From Nonomuraea montanisoli (GTDB taxonomy: Bacteria; Actinomycetota; Actinomycetes; Streptosporangiales; Streptosporangiaceae), in the NCBI RefSeq assembly GCF_013363975.1, contig NZ_JABWGN010000027.1:1-64000 (forward strand): a DNA stretch of 64,000 nt, read 5' to 3'. Position 1 is the first letter of the stretch. Each line of letters opens with the position of its first letter. Below are positions 34,414-42,265 of the stretch, one piece after another. Position numbers and translations under genes: made by a program. The notes under the pieces are model-generated. The model ran no database searches and had not been told where the DNA came from. It saw nothing but the letters and a program-made list of their open reading frames with translations.

Positions 34414-35340
34414 ATGCGTCTCCGCCTGGCCGCCGCGGCCCTGCTCCCCCTGCTCGCCCTCACCGCCTGCGGCGCCTCCACCCCATCCCAGGACTCCGGT
34501 CCGACGCGGACCGTCAAGCACGCCATGGGCGAGACGAAGGTCCCGGCGGAGCCCAAGCGGGTCGTGGTGCTCGACACCGACAAGCTCGACACGATGGTGT
34601 CGCTCGGCCTGACGCCGGTGGGCGCGGCGCAGGCGGCCGAGAGCCAGGCCTGGCCGAAGTACCTCGGCTCCGCCCTGTCGGCCACCAAGCCCGTGGGCAC
34701 GCTCCAGCAGCTCAACCTCGAAGCCATCATGGCGCTGAAGCCGGACCTGATCCTCGGCACCAAGTTCCGCCAGGCCGCCTTCTACGACAAGCTCAGCAAG
34801 ATCGCGCCCACGGTGTTCACCGAGAAGGTCGGCGTCACCTGGAAGCAGAACTTCCTGCTCGACGCCGAGGCCCTGGGCAAGAAGGAGCGGGCCGCCGAGC
34901 TGCTGTCGGCGTACGAGGCGCGGGCCAAGCAGGTCGGCGCCAAGTTCACCGCGCTGAAGGTGAGCATCGTGCGCTTCATGCCGACGGAGATCCGCATGTA
35001 CGGTCCCGAGTCGTTCAGCGGCATCGTGGTCGGCGACGCGGGCATCCCGCGGCCCGAGACGCAGATGCTGACCGGTCAGGCCGACAAGCGCTTCGGCAAG
35101 CTCAGCCAGGAGAACATCGCCCAGGCCGACGCCGACGCCGTCTTCTACAGCGCGTACGGCGAGGCGGCCGCCAAGAGCCAGGCGGCGGTGACCGGCGGGC
35201 CCCTGTGGAAGAACCTCGCGGCCGTCAAGGCGGGGCACGCCTACAACGTGGACGACGAGATCTGGATGCTCGGCATCGGGGTCACGGCCGCCGGCAAGAT
35301 CCTCGACGACCTCGACACCCGCCTGACCCCGCTCGTCTGA
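34414..35340 (+). CDS. Iron-siderophore ABC transporter substrate-binding lipoprotein
   Basis: This 308-residue FecB/FepB-type lipoprotein has a signal peptide with lipobox LLALTAC, then RTVKHAMGETKVPAEPKRVVVLD, LEAIMALKPDLILGT, and the C-terminal WMLGIGVTAAGKILDDL. It binds a ferric siderophore at the cell surface. ATG 34414 follows AAGGA and lies just after an iron box, so it is iron-regulated. No permease or ATPase gene is adjacent; it must use a transporter encoded elsewhere. Confidence 0.93.
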   Translation: MRLRLAAAALLPLLALTACGASTPSQDSGPTRTVKHAMGETKVPAEPKRVVVLDTDKLDTMVSLGLTPVGAAQAAESQAWPKYLGSALSATKPVGTLQQLNLEAIMALKPDLILGTKFRQAAFYDKLSKIAPTVFTEKVGVTWKQNFLLDAEALGKKERAAELLSAYEARAKQVGAKFTALKVSIVRFMPTEIRMYGPESFSGIVVGDAGIPRPETQMLTGQADKRFGKLSQENIAQADADAVFYSAYGEAAAKSQAAVTGGPLWKNLAAVKAGHAYNVDDEIWMLGIGVTAAGKILDDLDTRLTPLV

Positions 35341-35396
35341 GCCTTTCCCGTCATCCCCGGGCCTTTCCCGGCACCCCTGGATCTGCGTGACCTGCT

Positions 35397-35540
35397 GCGG
35401 CCGGCCGGCCCGCGCGGGTCTCGGGGGACGCGCAGCCGCACCGGGTCGCCCGTCGCGACCCGGCCCGGACGCAGCACGCGGGCGTACGCGCCGGCGCACG
35501 GCTGGGGCGCCATGCCGAGCGCGGACGCCTGGTTGTGCTG
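35397..35540 (-). pseudogene. MOSC-domain C-terminal fragment
   Basis: In the same frame as the TnpB remnant and directly after it, the minus strand reads QASALGMAPQPCAGAYARVL and then RPGRVATGDPVRLRV. The latter resembles the end of MOSC (molybdenum cofactor sulfurase C-terminal) domain proteins. Nothing of the rest of a MOSC gene is present. The similarity is judged by eye and is modest. Confidence 0.4.
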
Positions 35541-35890
35541 CCGGCTGTCGCGGCGGGACCGGAACCGGGGCGGGGCGATCTTCGGTCCTTTCCGTCTGCC
35601 GCTCACGCTGGTGAAGAAGTTGCGGTAGGCCGCGCAGGCGTCGGCCAATGCCTGCTGCAACACCACCGCGGACACCTCGCCCAGCCAGGCGCGTTCGGAA
35701 GTCTGTTTGGCCTGCGTGATGACCCGCTTGGACAACTCACCGTCGCTGACGAACGGCAGCCCTCGGGAGTGCGCCGCCCGGCGTAACGCGAGGCGTCGTT
35801 GAACACCACCCGGGCGCACCCGAACGCGCGAGCCGGCGCGATCCGCCGACTCGGGGTCGGGTCCAACCGGAAGGAGTGCCGCAACCGCAC
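35541..35890 (-). pseudogene. Truncated, frameshifted IS200/IS605-type tnpB remnant
   Basis: The minus strand encodes the N-terminal part of an RNA-guided-nuclease-like TnpB: VRLRHSFRLDPTPSRRIA, ARAFGCARVVFND, then after a frameshift near 35790 GLPFVSDGELSKRVITQAKQ, AWLGEVSAVVLQQALADA and AYRNFFTSVSGRRKGPK, ending at FRSRRDSRQ. The catalytic RuvC-like region and zinc finger are absent. It is a dead fragment of roughly the first 115 codons; no terminal repeats or tnpA were found. Confidence 0.85.
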
Positions 35891-36018
35891 GAGCTCATCC
35901 TTGCGGTGGAGTATGGCCGGGCACAGCGAAATCCGTACCGGCGAACTCCGGCCAGGCTCCCACTTCGCTGGATCGGCCGACGGAGCATCACCGCACGATC
36001 GTGCGTCAGTACATCGAG

Positions 36019-36720
36019 CTACGAGCGGCGGGTGCGGAGCTTCTGGCGGTTGCCGCAGCGGCTCATCGAGCACCAGCGGCGGGCGCCCGGGCGTGAGGTG
36101 TCGAGGAAGATCAGATAGCAGTTGCCCCCCGCGCACATGCGCACCCGCGCGGCCCGTGGGCCGCTGAACAGGTCGATGGCGTCCCGGGCCACGGCCGACA
36201 GGAACTGCGAGGCCGTCACGGGGTACGCCCAGCCGCGTTCCAGGCCCGCCCCGATCACCGGCACGGGCGGCGGCGCGGAGGCGGCGGCGTTCAGCACGCG
36301 CAGATCGTCCTCGCCCCCGCCGACCGGCAGGTCTGCCTCCTGGATCGGGCCCTCGGGCGGGCCCGCCTCCCGGATCGGGCCCTCGGGCGGGCCCGCCTCC
36401 CGGATCGGGTCCTCGGGCGGGTCCTCGATCGGGGCCGGGACCCCCGGGACGCCCTCGGCCCCGGCGGACCGCACGGCCAGCCGCCAGATCGCGGCCCGCA
36501 GCCTCCTGGCCGCCGTCAGGTCACCCCGCCCCACCGTCACCGGCCCCTCGATCCCGAGCCGCGTCAGGGGGACCCACGCCGCCAGGTCGGCGGGCTCGCG
36601 CAGCAGCTCCCACGGCTCCACGGCCCCGCTGAGCAGGAACTCCAGGCACAGCGTGCCCGCGTCGAACCTGAACCGCTGCCCGTCCCCGCCCGTCAGCAGC
36701 ATCCCGCTTGCGTCTTCCAC
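36019..36720 (-). CDS. CGNR zinc-finger (ABATE-type) putative regulator
   Basis: This protein of about 233 residues has an N-terminal ABATE-like domain (FRFDAGTLCLEFL, ELLREPADLAAWVPL) and a C-terminal CGNR zinc-finger region. The latter reads VRMCAGGNCYLIFLDTS and then RRWCSMSRCGNRQK, with Cys residues spaced for one zinc. This family is regarded as DNA-binding. The GTG at 36720 has no Shine-Dalgarno sequence but a TACAGT -10-like element 7 bp upstream, so the transcript may be leaderless; ATG 36702 is an alternative. A ten-residue repeat in the middle is unusual. It is divergent from the SnoaL-like gene. Confidence 0.82.
   Translation of the reverse strand: MEDASGMLLTGGDGQRFRFDAGTLCLEFLLSGAVEPWELLREPADLAAWVPLTRLGIEGPVTVGRGDLTAARRLRAAIWRLAVRSAGAEGVPGVPAPIEDPPEDPIREAGPPEGPIREAGPPEGPIQEADLPVGGGEDDLRVLNAAASAPPPVPVIGAGLERGWAYPVTASQFLSAVARDAIDLFSGPRAARVRMCAGGNCYLIFLDTSRPGARRWCSMSRCGNRQKLRTRRS
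36331..36420 (-). repeat. 30-bp tandem repeat in the CGNR gene
   Basis: Three 30-bp units (core GGATCGGGCCCTCGGGCGG) encode a ten-residue repeat of the type EAGPPEGPIR that links the two domains. The copies differ at only a few bases. Confidence 0.9.
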
Positions 36721-36737
36721 CAGGACACTGTAACACT

Positions 36738-36760
36738 TGACACCACTTAAACCGGTGTCA
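36738..36760. promoter_or_regulatory. Inverted repeat between the CGNR and SnoaL genes
   Basis: TGACACC (36738-36744) and GGTGTCA (36754-36760) are perfect 7-bp arms with a 9-bp spacer. They lie 17 bp upstream of the CGNR start and 21 bp upstream of the SnoaL start. It is a good operator candidate for the CGNR protein. Confidence 0.55.
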
Positions 36761-36781
36761 CCTGACCGAAGGAGATCCCCC

Positions 36782-37153
36782 ATGGACGAGCTGATCGCGC
36801 TGACCGAAAAGGCGTGGGAGGCCAACCGGAACGGCGACGCCGCCTTCTACGACCGCTTCCTCACCGAGGACGTCCACAGCGTCTCCCCCTGGGGCGTGGT
36901 GACCGACCGCGACACCATCCTCAAGGGCTTCGCCGAGAACCAGAACCCGTACACACGGACCGACCAGTCCGACCACAAGGTGATCATGCTGACCGAGGAC
37001 AGCGCGATCCACACCAGCACCGTCGAGATCGACATGCTCGTGGGCGGCACCACCGAGCGGACCATGCGCGTCTACGCGACGACCTCCCTGGTGCGCCGGG
37101 ACGGCGAGTGGAAGGCCGCGCACTTCCAGATCACCCCCGCCCCCGAGCACTGA
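36782..37153 (+). CDS. SnoaL/DUF4440-like NTF2-fold protein
   Basis: This 123-residue protein of the NTF2-like superfamily contains MDELIALTEKAWEANRNGDA, YDRFLTEDVHSVSPWGVVTD, and a C-terminal RDGEWKAAHFQITP strand. Such proteins are small alpha+beta barrels serving as cyclases, isomerases or binding proteins; no specific activity can be assigned. ATG 36782 has GAAGGAG at good spacing. Its last 23 bp overlap the convergent hydrolase gene. Confidence 0.85.
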   Translation: MDELIALTEKAWEANRNGDAAFYDRFLTEDVHSVSPWGVVTDRDTILKGFAENQNPYTRTDQSDHKVIMLTEDSAIHTSTVEIDMLVGGTTERTMRVYATTSLVRRDGEWKAAHFQITPAPEH

Positions 37154-37985
37154 CCGATCCCGCCGCGGTCGCACGCTCGGACTCCCAGAAGGCCCGCAGG
37201 TGGGGCACCAGCTCGGCGGCCCGCTCCTCGGGGAAGAACAGCCGCCCGCCCTCGATCTCCACGACCTTCCTGACGCCGGGGATCGTGTCGCGCAGCCACC
37301 GCGCCCACCGCGTCTCGAAGAACACGTCGCCCGTGCCCCACACCACGAGCGCGGGCACGGCCAGCAGGGTGAGCGCCGGCTCGATGGCGATCATGTCCTT
37401 GGCGTCGATCGAGGTCAGCAGCCTTTCGAACGCCTCACCGCCGCCCGGCTTGCCGAGAATGGGCCGCAGGTACGCCTCGACGACCGCCGCCGGGTCGCCG
37501 ATGCGCTCGTAGCTCTGGCCGTACGCGGTGGCCGAGAGCAGCTCCGGCTGATCGAGCACGACTCCGACGAGCCCGGCCAGCTCCCCGCGCTCGGCCAGCT
37601 CGACCGTCGGCCGGAACGCCGGGGGCGGCGTGTCGTCGTGGACGTCGCAGTTGGTGAGCGTGAGCGTGCGCAGCCGCGCGGGGTGGCGGACCGCGAGCTG
37701 CTGGGCGACGGCGCCGCCCGTGTCGTTGGCGACCAGGTCGACCGGGCCGAGCCCCAGCTCGGCGCAGAACTCCTCGATCGCGTCCGCGAGCGCCGGCAGC
37801 GACAGGTCCTCGCGGAGGTCGCTGCCGCCGTGCACGGGCAGGTCGGGCGCCACGCAGCGGCGCTCGCCGCGCAGCTCGGCGATGACGTGCCGCCACAGGT
37901 GCGAGCTGGTGCCCACCCCGTGCAGGAACAGCGCCACGGGCCCTTCGCCCTCGTCCACGTACGTCAGGCCGGCGATCTTGGCCAT
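37131..37985 (-). CDS. Alpha/beta-fold hydrolase lacking the catalytic histidine
   Basis: This 284-residue protein of the haloalkane-dehalogenase/epoxide-hydrolase type has oxyanion-hole region LFLHGVGTSSHLW, nucleophile-elbow Asp88 (VANDTGGAVAQQ), and acid candidate Asp220 (VVWGTGDVFF). The usual GGH before FxxEE, which carries the catalytic base, reads EGGRLFFPEE: Arg248 replaces His. Activity may be lost or altered; a non-hydrolytic role is possible. ATG 37985 follows GGAGG. It is divergent from a TetR gene across two palindromes, suggesting inducible expression. Confidence 0.87.
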   Translation of the reverse strand: MAKIAGLTYVDEGEGPVALFLHGVGTSSHLWRHVIAELRGERRCVAPDLPVHGGSDLREDLSLPALADAIEEFCAELGLGPVDLVANDTGGAVAQQLAVRHPARLRTLTLTNCDVHDDTPPPAFRPTVELAERGELAGLVGVVLDQPELLSATAYGQSYERIGDPAAVVEAYLRPILGKPGGGEAFERLLTSIDAKDMIAIEPALTLLAVPALVVWGTGDVFFETRWARWLRDTIPGVRKVVEIEGGRLFFPEERAAELVPHLRAFWESERATAAGSVSARGRG

Positions 37986-38027
37986 GGCGTCCTCCACTCC
38001 ACCGGGGGCCTCAGGGGCCGCGAAACA

Positions 38028-38068
38028 GACCGACTGTCGGTCTGGAAAATAACCGACCGAGAGTCGGT
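38028..38068. promoter_or_regulatory. Two TetR operator candidates in a divergent promoter
   Basis: GACCGACTGTCGGTC (38028-38042) is a perfect palindrome around one central base. ACCGAC-N5-GTCGGT (38052-38068) repeats the same half-site with wider spacing. Both lie between the hydrolase and TetR genes, and the half-site ACCGAC/GTCGGT is shared. Confidence 0.8.
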
Positions 38069-38085
38069 ATGTCTAGAGTGGGGGC

Positions 38086-38658
38086 ATGAGTCTCAGGGCG
38101 CAGCGCGGCGTGGCCACGCGCGAGAAGGTGGTCGCCATCGCCCGCCGCCTGTTCGCCGAGCACGGCTACGAGGGCACCTCGATCGAGGCCGTGCTGCACG
38201 AGTCCGGCCTGAGCCGGGGCGCCCTCTACCACCACTACGCGGGCAAGGACGCGCTGTTCGAGGCGGTGCTGGAGGCCGTGGAGGCGGAGGTGGGCCGGGC
38301 GATCGTCGCCTCGGTGCGGGGCGTCGAGGATCCCCGTCAGGCCCTGGTGACGGGCTGCCTGGAGTGGATGCGGCTGGCGGGCGACCCGGTGGTGCGCCGC
38401 ATCGTGCTGATCGACGCGCCCTCGGTGCTCGGCTGGGAGCGCTGGCGGGCCATGGAGGAGCGGTACGCGTTCGGGATGCTGAAGGCGGCGCTCCAGGCGG
38501 CCAGGGCGGTGCCGGAGGAGTTCACCGACCTGCACGCGCACATGCTGCTGGCCGCCATCAACGAGAGCGCGCTGCTGGTGGCGCGCGGCGGCGGCCCCGA
38601 GGCGGCCGAGGCCGCCCTGGAGGACTTCCTCCGCCGCGTCCTCGGCCCGACGCCCTGA
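38086..38658 (+). CDS. TetR-family transcriptional regulator
   Basis: This 190-residue TetR repressor has helix 1 ATREKVVAIARRLFAEHGY and helix-turn-helix TSIEAVLHESGLSRGALYHHYAGKDALF, followed by a TetR_C-like domain. ATG 38086 follows a G-rich Shine-Dalgarno sequence (GTGGGGG). It is divergent from the alpha/beta hydrolase gene, and two ACCGAC palindromes lie 18-58 bp upstream of its start. It most likely represses both itself and the hydrolase. Confidence 0.93.
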   Translation: MSLRAQRGVATREKVVAIARRLFAEHGYEGTSIEAVLHESGLSRGALYHHYAGKDALFEAVLEAVEAEVGRAIVASVRGVEDPRQALVTGCLEWMRLAGDPVVRRIVLIDAPSVLGWERWRAMEERYAFGMLKAALQAARAVPEEFTDLHAHMLLAAINESALLVARGGGPEAAEAALEDFLRRVLGPTP

Positions 38659-38700
38659 ACACCGGACAGGCCGGGCAGGGCCGAGGAGGCGGCGGACGGG

Positions 38701-39642
38701 TCAGGCGGCGGCGGTGGCCATGCGGCGCAGCCGCGCCAGCGCGTCGCGCTCGATGCGGCGGGCGCGGTCGCGGCCGATGCCGTAACGCTCGCCCACCTCG
38801 GTCAGCGTGTGCTCGCGCCCGTCGACCAGCCCGTAGCGCCAGCGCAGCATGTCGCGCGTGTCGCCCTCCAGGCCGGTCAGCCACTCGTCGAGCCGCTCGC
38901 GCTCCAGGATGTCGATGGCCTGCTGCTCCGGGTCGGCCCAGGTCTCGTCGGCGATCATGTCGCCCAGTTCGGTCTCGTCCTCGTCGCCCACGCCGAGCTG
39001 GAGCGACACCGGGTCGGAGGCCCAGCGGCGCAGTTCGCGCACCCGCTCGATGGGCAGCTCCAGGATCTCCGCGAGGTCGTCGTCGGTGGGCTCGACGTCG
39101 AACTCGGCCAGCATGTCGCGCCGCACCCGCATCAGCCGGGTCATCTGCTCACCGGCGTGCGTGGGCAGCCGCACCGGCCGCGCCTGCTCGTGGATGGCCC
39201 GCCCCACCGACTGCCGGATCCACCACGTGGCGTACGTCGAGAACTTGTAGCCCCGCTTGTAGTCGAACTTCTCCACCGCCCGGACCAGCCCCAGGTTGCC
39301 CTCCTGGACCAGGTCGATCAGCGGCATGCCCCGCCCCGAGTACTTCCGGGCCACCGCGACGACCAGCCGCAGGTTGGCCTGGATGAACTCGTCCTTCGCC
39401 CGCCGGCCGGACACCGCCAGGCGCTCCAGCTCCTCGTCGGCCGCGTCCCCGATCCGCGGCTCCGAGCCCCCGCTGTCGAGCAGCTGCTCGGCGAAGAGGC
39501 CCGCCTCGATGCGCTTGGCGAGCTCGACCTCCTCCTCCGCCGTGAGCAGCGGGACCCTGCCGATCTCGGCCAGATAGGTCCCCAGCAGATCGCGCTCGGC
39601 GACGTGCTGCTCCTGCGTGCGACTCCCCGTAGGCCTTGCCAT
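38701..39642 (-). CDS. RNA polymerase sigma-70 factor, group 2 (HrdB-like)
   Basis: This 313-residue primary-like sigma factor has region 1.2 (LLGTYLAEIGRVPLLTAEEE), region 2 (NLRLVVAVARKYSGRGMPLID, YKFSTYATWWIRQSVGRA), region 3, and region 4.2 helix-turn-helix HTLTEVGERYGIGRDRARRI. The long acidic region 1.1 of the housekeeping factor is missing, so this is a non-essential group 2 factor similar to the HrdA/C/D or SigB type. ATG 39642 has GAGG 10 bp upstream. It is expected to recognise promoters close to the housekeeping consensus. Confidence 0.92.
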   Translation of the reverse strand: MARPTGSRTQEQHVAERDLLGTYLAEIGRVPLLTAEEEVELAKRIEAGLFAEQLLDSGGSEPRIGDAADEELERLAVSGRRAKDEFIQANLRLVVAVARKYSGRGMPLIDLVQEGNLGLVRAVEKFDYKRGYKFSTYATWWIRQSVGRAIHEQARPVRLPTHAGEQMTRLMRVRRDMLAEFDVEPTDDDLAEILELPIERVRELRRWASDPVSLQLGVGDEDETELGDMIADETWADPEQQAIDILERERLDEWLTGLEGDTRDMLRWRYGLVDGREHTLTEVGERYGIGRDRARRIERDALARLRRMATAAA

Positions 39643-39708
39643 CCCCAGGCACCTCGTTCCGCAGCTGCGTGTATAACCCGGCAACGTCCGGCGAGATGCA
39701 AAGATTCC

Positions 39709-40893
39709 CTAAAGGGGTACGACCAGCGGACGGTTCTGGGTGTCCTCCTCAAGGAGGAGACCGGCCTGGAAGACCTGGTGAACGAGGGGGACGCCGGGCC
39801 GGTAGGCGAGGTGTACGTACGAGGGCGCGTCGAGGACCACGAGATCGGCCCGGGCCCCCGGACGCAGCCAGCCTACGTCCGTCCGGCGCAGCGCGCGCGC
39901 CCCGCCGTAGGTGGCCGCCCGCACCGCCTCCAGCGGCGTCATCCCCATCTCCCGCACGGCCAGCGCCACGCAGAACGGCATGGAGGAGGTGAACGACGAG
40001 CCGGGGTTGCAGTCGGTGGCCAGGGCGACGGTCACTCCGGCGTCGATGAGCCGCCGCGCGTCGGGGTACGGGGAGCGGGTGGAGAACTCCGCCCCCGGCA
40101 GGAGCGTCGCGACCGTGCCGGAGGAGGCGAGCGCGTCCACGTCGGCGTCGGTCAGGTGCGTGCAGTGGTCGGCCGAGGCCGCCCCCAGCTCGCAGGCGAT
40201 CAGCACGCCGGGGCCGGGGCCGAGCTGGGCCGCGTGCACCCGCGCCTGGAGCCCGGCCGCGATCCCGGCCCGCAGGATCTCCCGCGTCTGGTCGCCGTCG
40301 AAGGCCCCCCGCTCGCAGAAGACGTCCACCCACTTGGCGTACGGCGCGCAGGCCGCCAGCATCTCCCCCGTGACCAGCCGCACGTAGTCGTCGGCCGACG
40401 CGCCGGCCGGCACCACGTGCGCCCCGAGGAACGTCGTCTCGTCGGTCAGCCCGGTCGCGATCTCCAGCGAGCGCCGCTCGTCCTCGACGCTCAGGCCGTA
40501 GCCGCTCTTGATCTCGACCGTGGTGGTGCCCTGCGCGAGCATCTCGGCCACGAGGGCGGCGGCGTGGGTGGCCAGCTCGGCGTCGCCGGCCCGCCGTGTG
40601 GCCTCGACCGTGGACCTGATGCCGCCCGCGGAGTACGGGCGGCCGGACATGCGGGCCTCGAACTCGGCGGTCCGGTCGCCGGCGAAGACGAGGTGCGCGT
40701 GGCTGTCCACGAACCCCGGGACGACGCACCGGCCCCCGGCGTCCACGCGCCGGTCGGCGTGGGGCGCCTCGGCGGCGGGCCCCACCCAGGCGACGCGCCC
40801 GTCCTCGGCGACGAGCGCCGCGTCCCGGATCTCCTCGCGCTCCGGGTCGGCCGTGTAGAGCAGCCCGATCCCGTCGATCAGCGTCGCCGTCAT
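39709..40893 (-). CDS. hutI: Imidazolonepropionase HutI
   Basis: This 394-residue metal-dependent amidohydrolase carries out the third step of histidine breakdown, opening imidazolone-5-propionate to N-formimidoyl-L-glutamate. It has the metal site HAH in VPGFVDSHAHLVFAGDR, VEIKSGYGLS, FCERGAFD, and the Asp in LATDCNPGSS. ATG 40893 has GGGAGGG at 6 bp. It is the last gene of the hut group read leftward after hutF (46-bp gap). Confidence 0.94.
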   Translation of the reverse strand: MTATLIDGIGLLYTADPEREEIRDAALVAEDGRVAWVGPAAEAPHADRRVDAGGRCVVPGFVDSHAHLVFAGDRTAEFEARMSGRPYSAGGIRSTVEATRRAGDAELATHAAALVAEMLAQGTTTVEIKSGYGLSVEDERRSLEIATGLTDETTFLGAHVVPAGASADDYVRLVTGEMLAACAPYAKWVDVFCERGAFDGDQTREILRAGIAAGLQARVHAAQLGPGPGVLIACELGAASADHCTHLTDADVDALASSGTVATLLPGAEFSTRSPYPDARRLIDAGVTVALATDCNPGSSFTSSMPFCVALAVREMGMTPLEAVRAATYGGARALRRTDVGWLRPGARADLVVLDAPSYVHLAYRPGVPLVHQVFQAGLLLEEDTQNRPLVVPL

Positions 40894-40939
40894 GGCGTCC
40901 CTCCCCTGGCGTTCCCGCCCGTCGTCCCGCACATCCGCG

Positions 40940-42265
40940 TCACCGCAACCGCTCGATCGTCTCGGCCAGCATGGCGCCCACGTCGCCCAGCACGTGCCGC
41001 CCGTCGCTCACCACGCGGCGGCCCCCCGAGATCACCGAGTGGACGTCGGCCGCCGTCGCCGCGTACACCACGGCCTCCGGCGTCGCCCCCGCGCCGGCCG
41101 TGCGGACCGTGTCGAGGCGCACCGTCACCAGGTCGGCCCACGCGCCCGGCACGAGCATCCCCGCGTCCGGGAACCCGAGCGAGGTGTGGCCCGCGGCGGT
41201 GGCGGCGGTCAGCAGCTCGGCGGCCCGCCAGTGGCCGCGCCGGTGGCTGGCCAGCCGCTCGTCCAGCTCGACGGCCCGCGCCTCCTCGAACAGGTCGATC
41301 ACGGCGTGGCTGTCGGAGCCGAGCGTGATCGGCGCCCCCCGGTCGAACAGGGAACGGGCCGGGCCGATGCCGTCGGCGAGGTCGCGCTCGGTGGTGGGGC
41401 ACATGCAGACGTGGGTGCCGGACCGGCCGAGCAGCTCGACGTCCACCTCGGTCAGGTGGGTGGCGTGGACGGCGGTGGAGCGCGGGCCGAGCGCGCCGTG
41501 CTCGTGCAGGATCCGTACGGGGGTGGCGGCGTACATCTCGACGCACGCCGCGTTCTCCGCCACCTGCTCGGAGACGTGGGCGTGCAGCGGCGCGGCGTGC
41601 CGGTGGGAGAACTCGGCCACCACGGGAACGTGTTCCGGCGGCACCGCGCGCACGGAGTGGACGGCCGCCCCGATCTCCACGTCGGCCCGCCCCTCGTAGG
41701 CGGCGGCCAGGGCCTCGGCCCGCACCGCCCACCGCTCGGAGTCGCCGTCACCGAAGCGGATCTGCGCGCCCGACAGCGGTTCGCCGAACCCGCCCGTCAG
41801 GTAGCAGGCGTCGAGCAGCGCGATCCGCAGCCCGGCCTCGCGGGCCGCCTCGACCAGCGCGTGGCCCATGACGTTGGGGTCGTCGTACGGCCGCCCGTCC
41901 GGCCCGTGGTGCAGGTAGTGGAACTCGCCGACGCAGGTGATCCCGGCCAGCGCCATCTCGGCGTAGACGGCGCGGGCCAGCGCGAGATAGCCGTCGGGGT
42001 CGAGGCGGGCGGCGACGCCGTACATCTGCTCGCGCCACGTCCAGAAGTCGCCCCGGCCCGTCTGGGTGACGCCGCGCAGGGCCCGGTGGAAGGCGTGCGA
42101 GTGGGCGTTGGCCAGGCCCGGGACGGTGAGCCCGGGGAGCCGTTCGGCCCCGGCGGGCTCGCCGCGGGTCACCCGGGCGATCCGCTCGCCGTCGATCTCG
42201 ACGAGCACGCCGTCGGCGACGCCGTCGGGCAGCCAGGCGTGCTCGCACCAGTACGTCAGCGGCAC
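40940..42265 (-). CDS. hutF: Formimidoylglutamate deiminase HutF
   Basis: This 441-residue amidohydrolase converts N-formimidoyl-L-glutamate to N-formyl-L-glutamate plus ammonia. Metal ligands are visible in GLANAHSHAFHRALRG, AVHSVRAVPPEH, AHVSEQVAEN and LGSDSHAVIDLFEE. The GTG start overlaps the stop of the upstream M20 amidohydrolase by 10 bp, so the two are translationally coupled. Presence of HutF means the organism uses the two-step formylglutamate route rather than direct formimidoylglutamase. Confidence 0.93.
   Translation of the reverse strand: MPLTYWCEHAWLPDGVADGVLVEIDGERIARVTRGEPAGAERLPGLTVPGLANAHSHAFHRALRGVTQTGRGDFWTWREQMYGVAARLDPDGYLALARAVYAEMALAGITCVGEFHYLHHGPDGRPYDDPNVMGHALVEAAREAGLRIALLDACYLTGGFGEPLSGAQIRFGDGDSERWAVRAEALAAAYEGRADVEIGAAVHSVRAVPPEHVPVVAEFSHRHAAPLHAHVSEQVAENAACVEMYAATPVRILHEHGALGPRSTAVHATHLTEVDVELLGRSGTHVCMCPTTERDLADGIGPARSLFDRGAPITLGSDSHAVIDLFEEARAVELDERLASHRRGHWRAAELLTAATAAGHTSLGFPDAGMLVPGAWADLVTVRLDTVRTAGAGATPEAVVYAATAADVHSVISGGRRVVSDGRHVLGDVGAMLAETIERLR

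Noticed and set aside
35541..35890. Functional TnpB with an omega RNA
   Set aside because: The catalytic part is missing and the frame is broken near 35790. No right-end element or guide scaffold was recognisable.
36331..36420. CRISPR-like array
   Set aside because: The units are contiguous without unique spacers, in frame, and encode a peptide linker.
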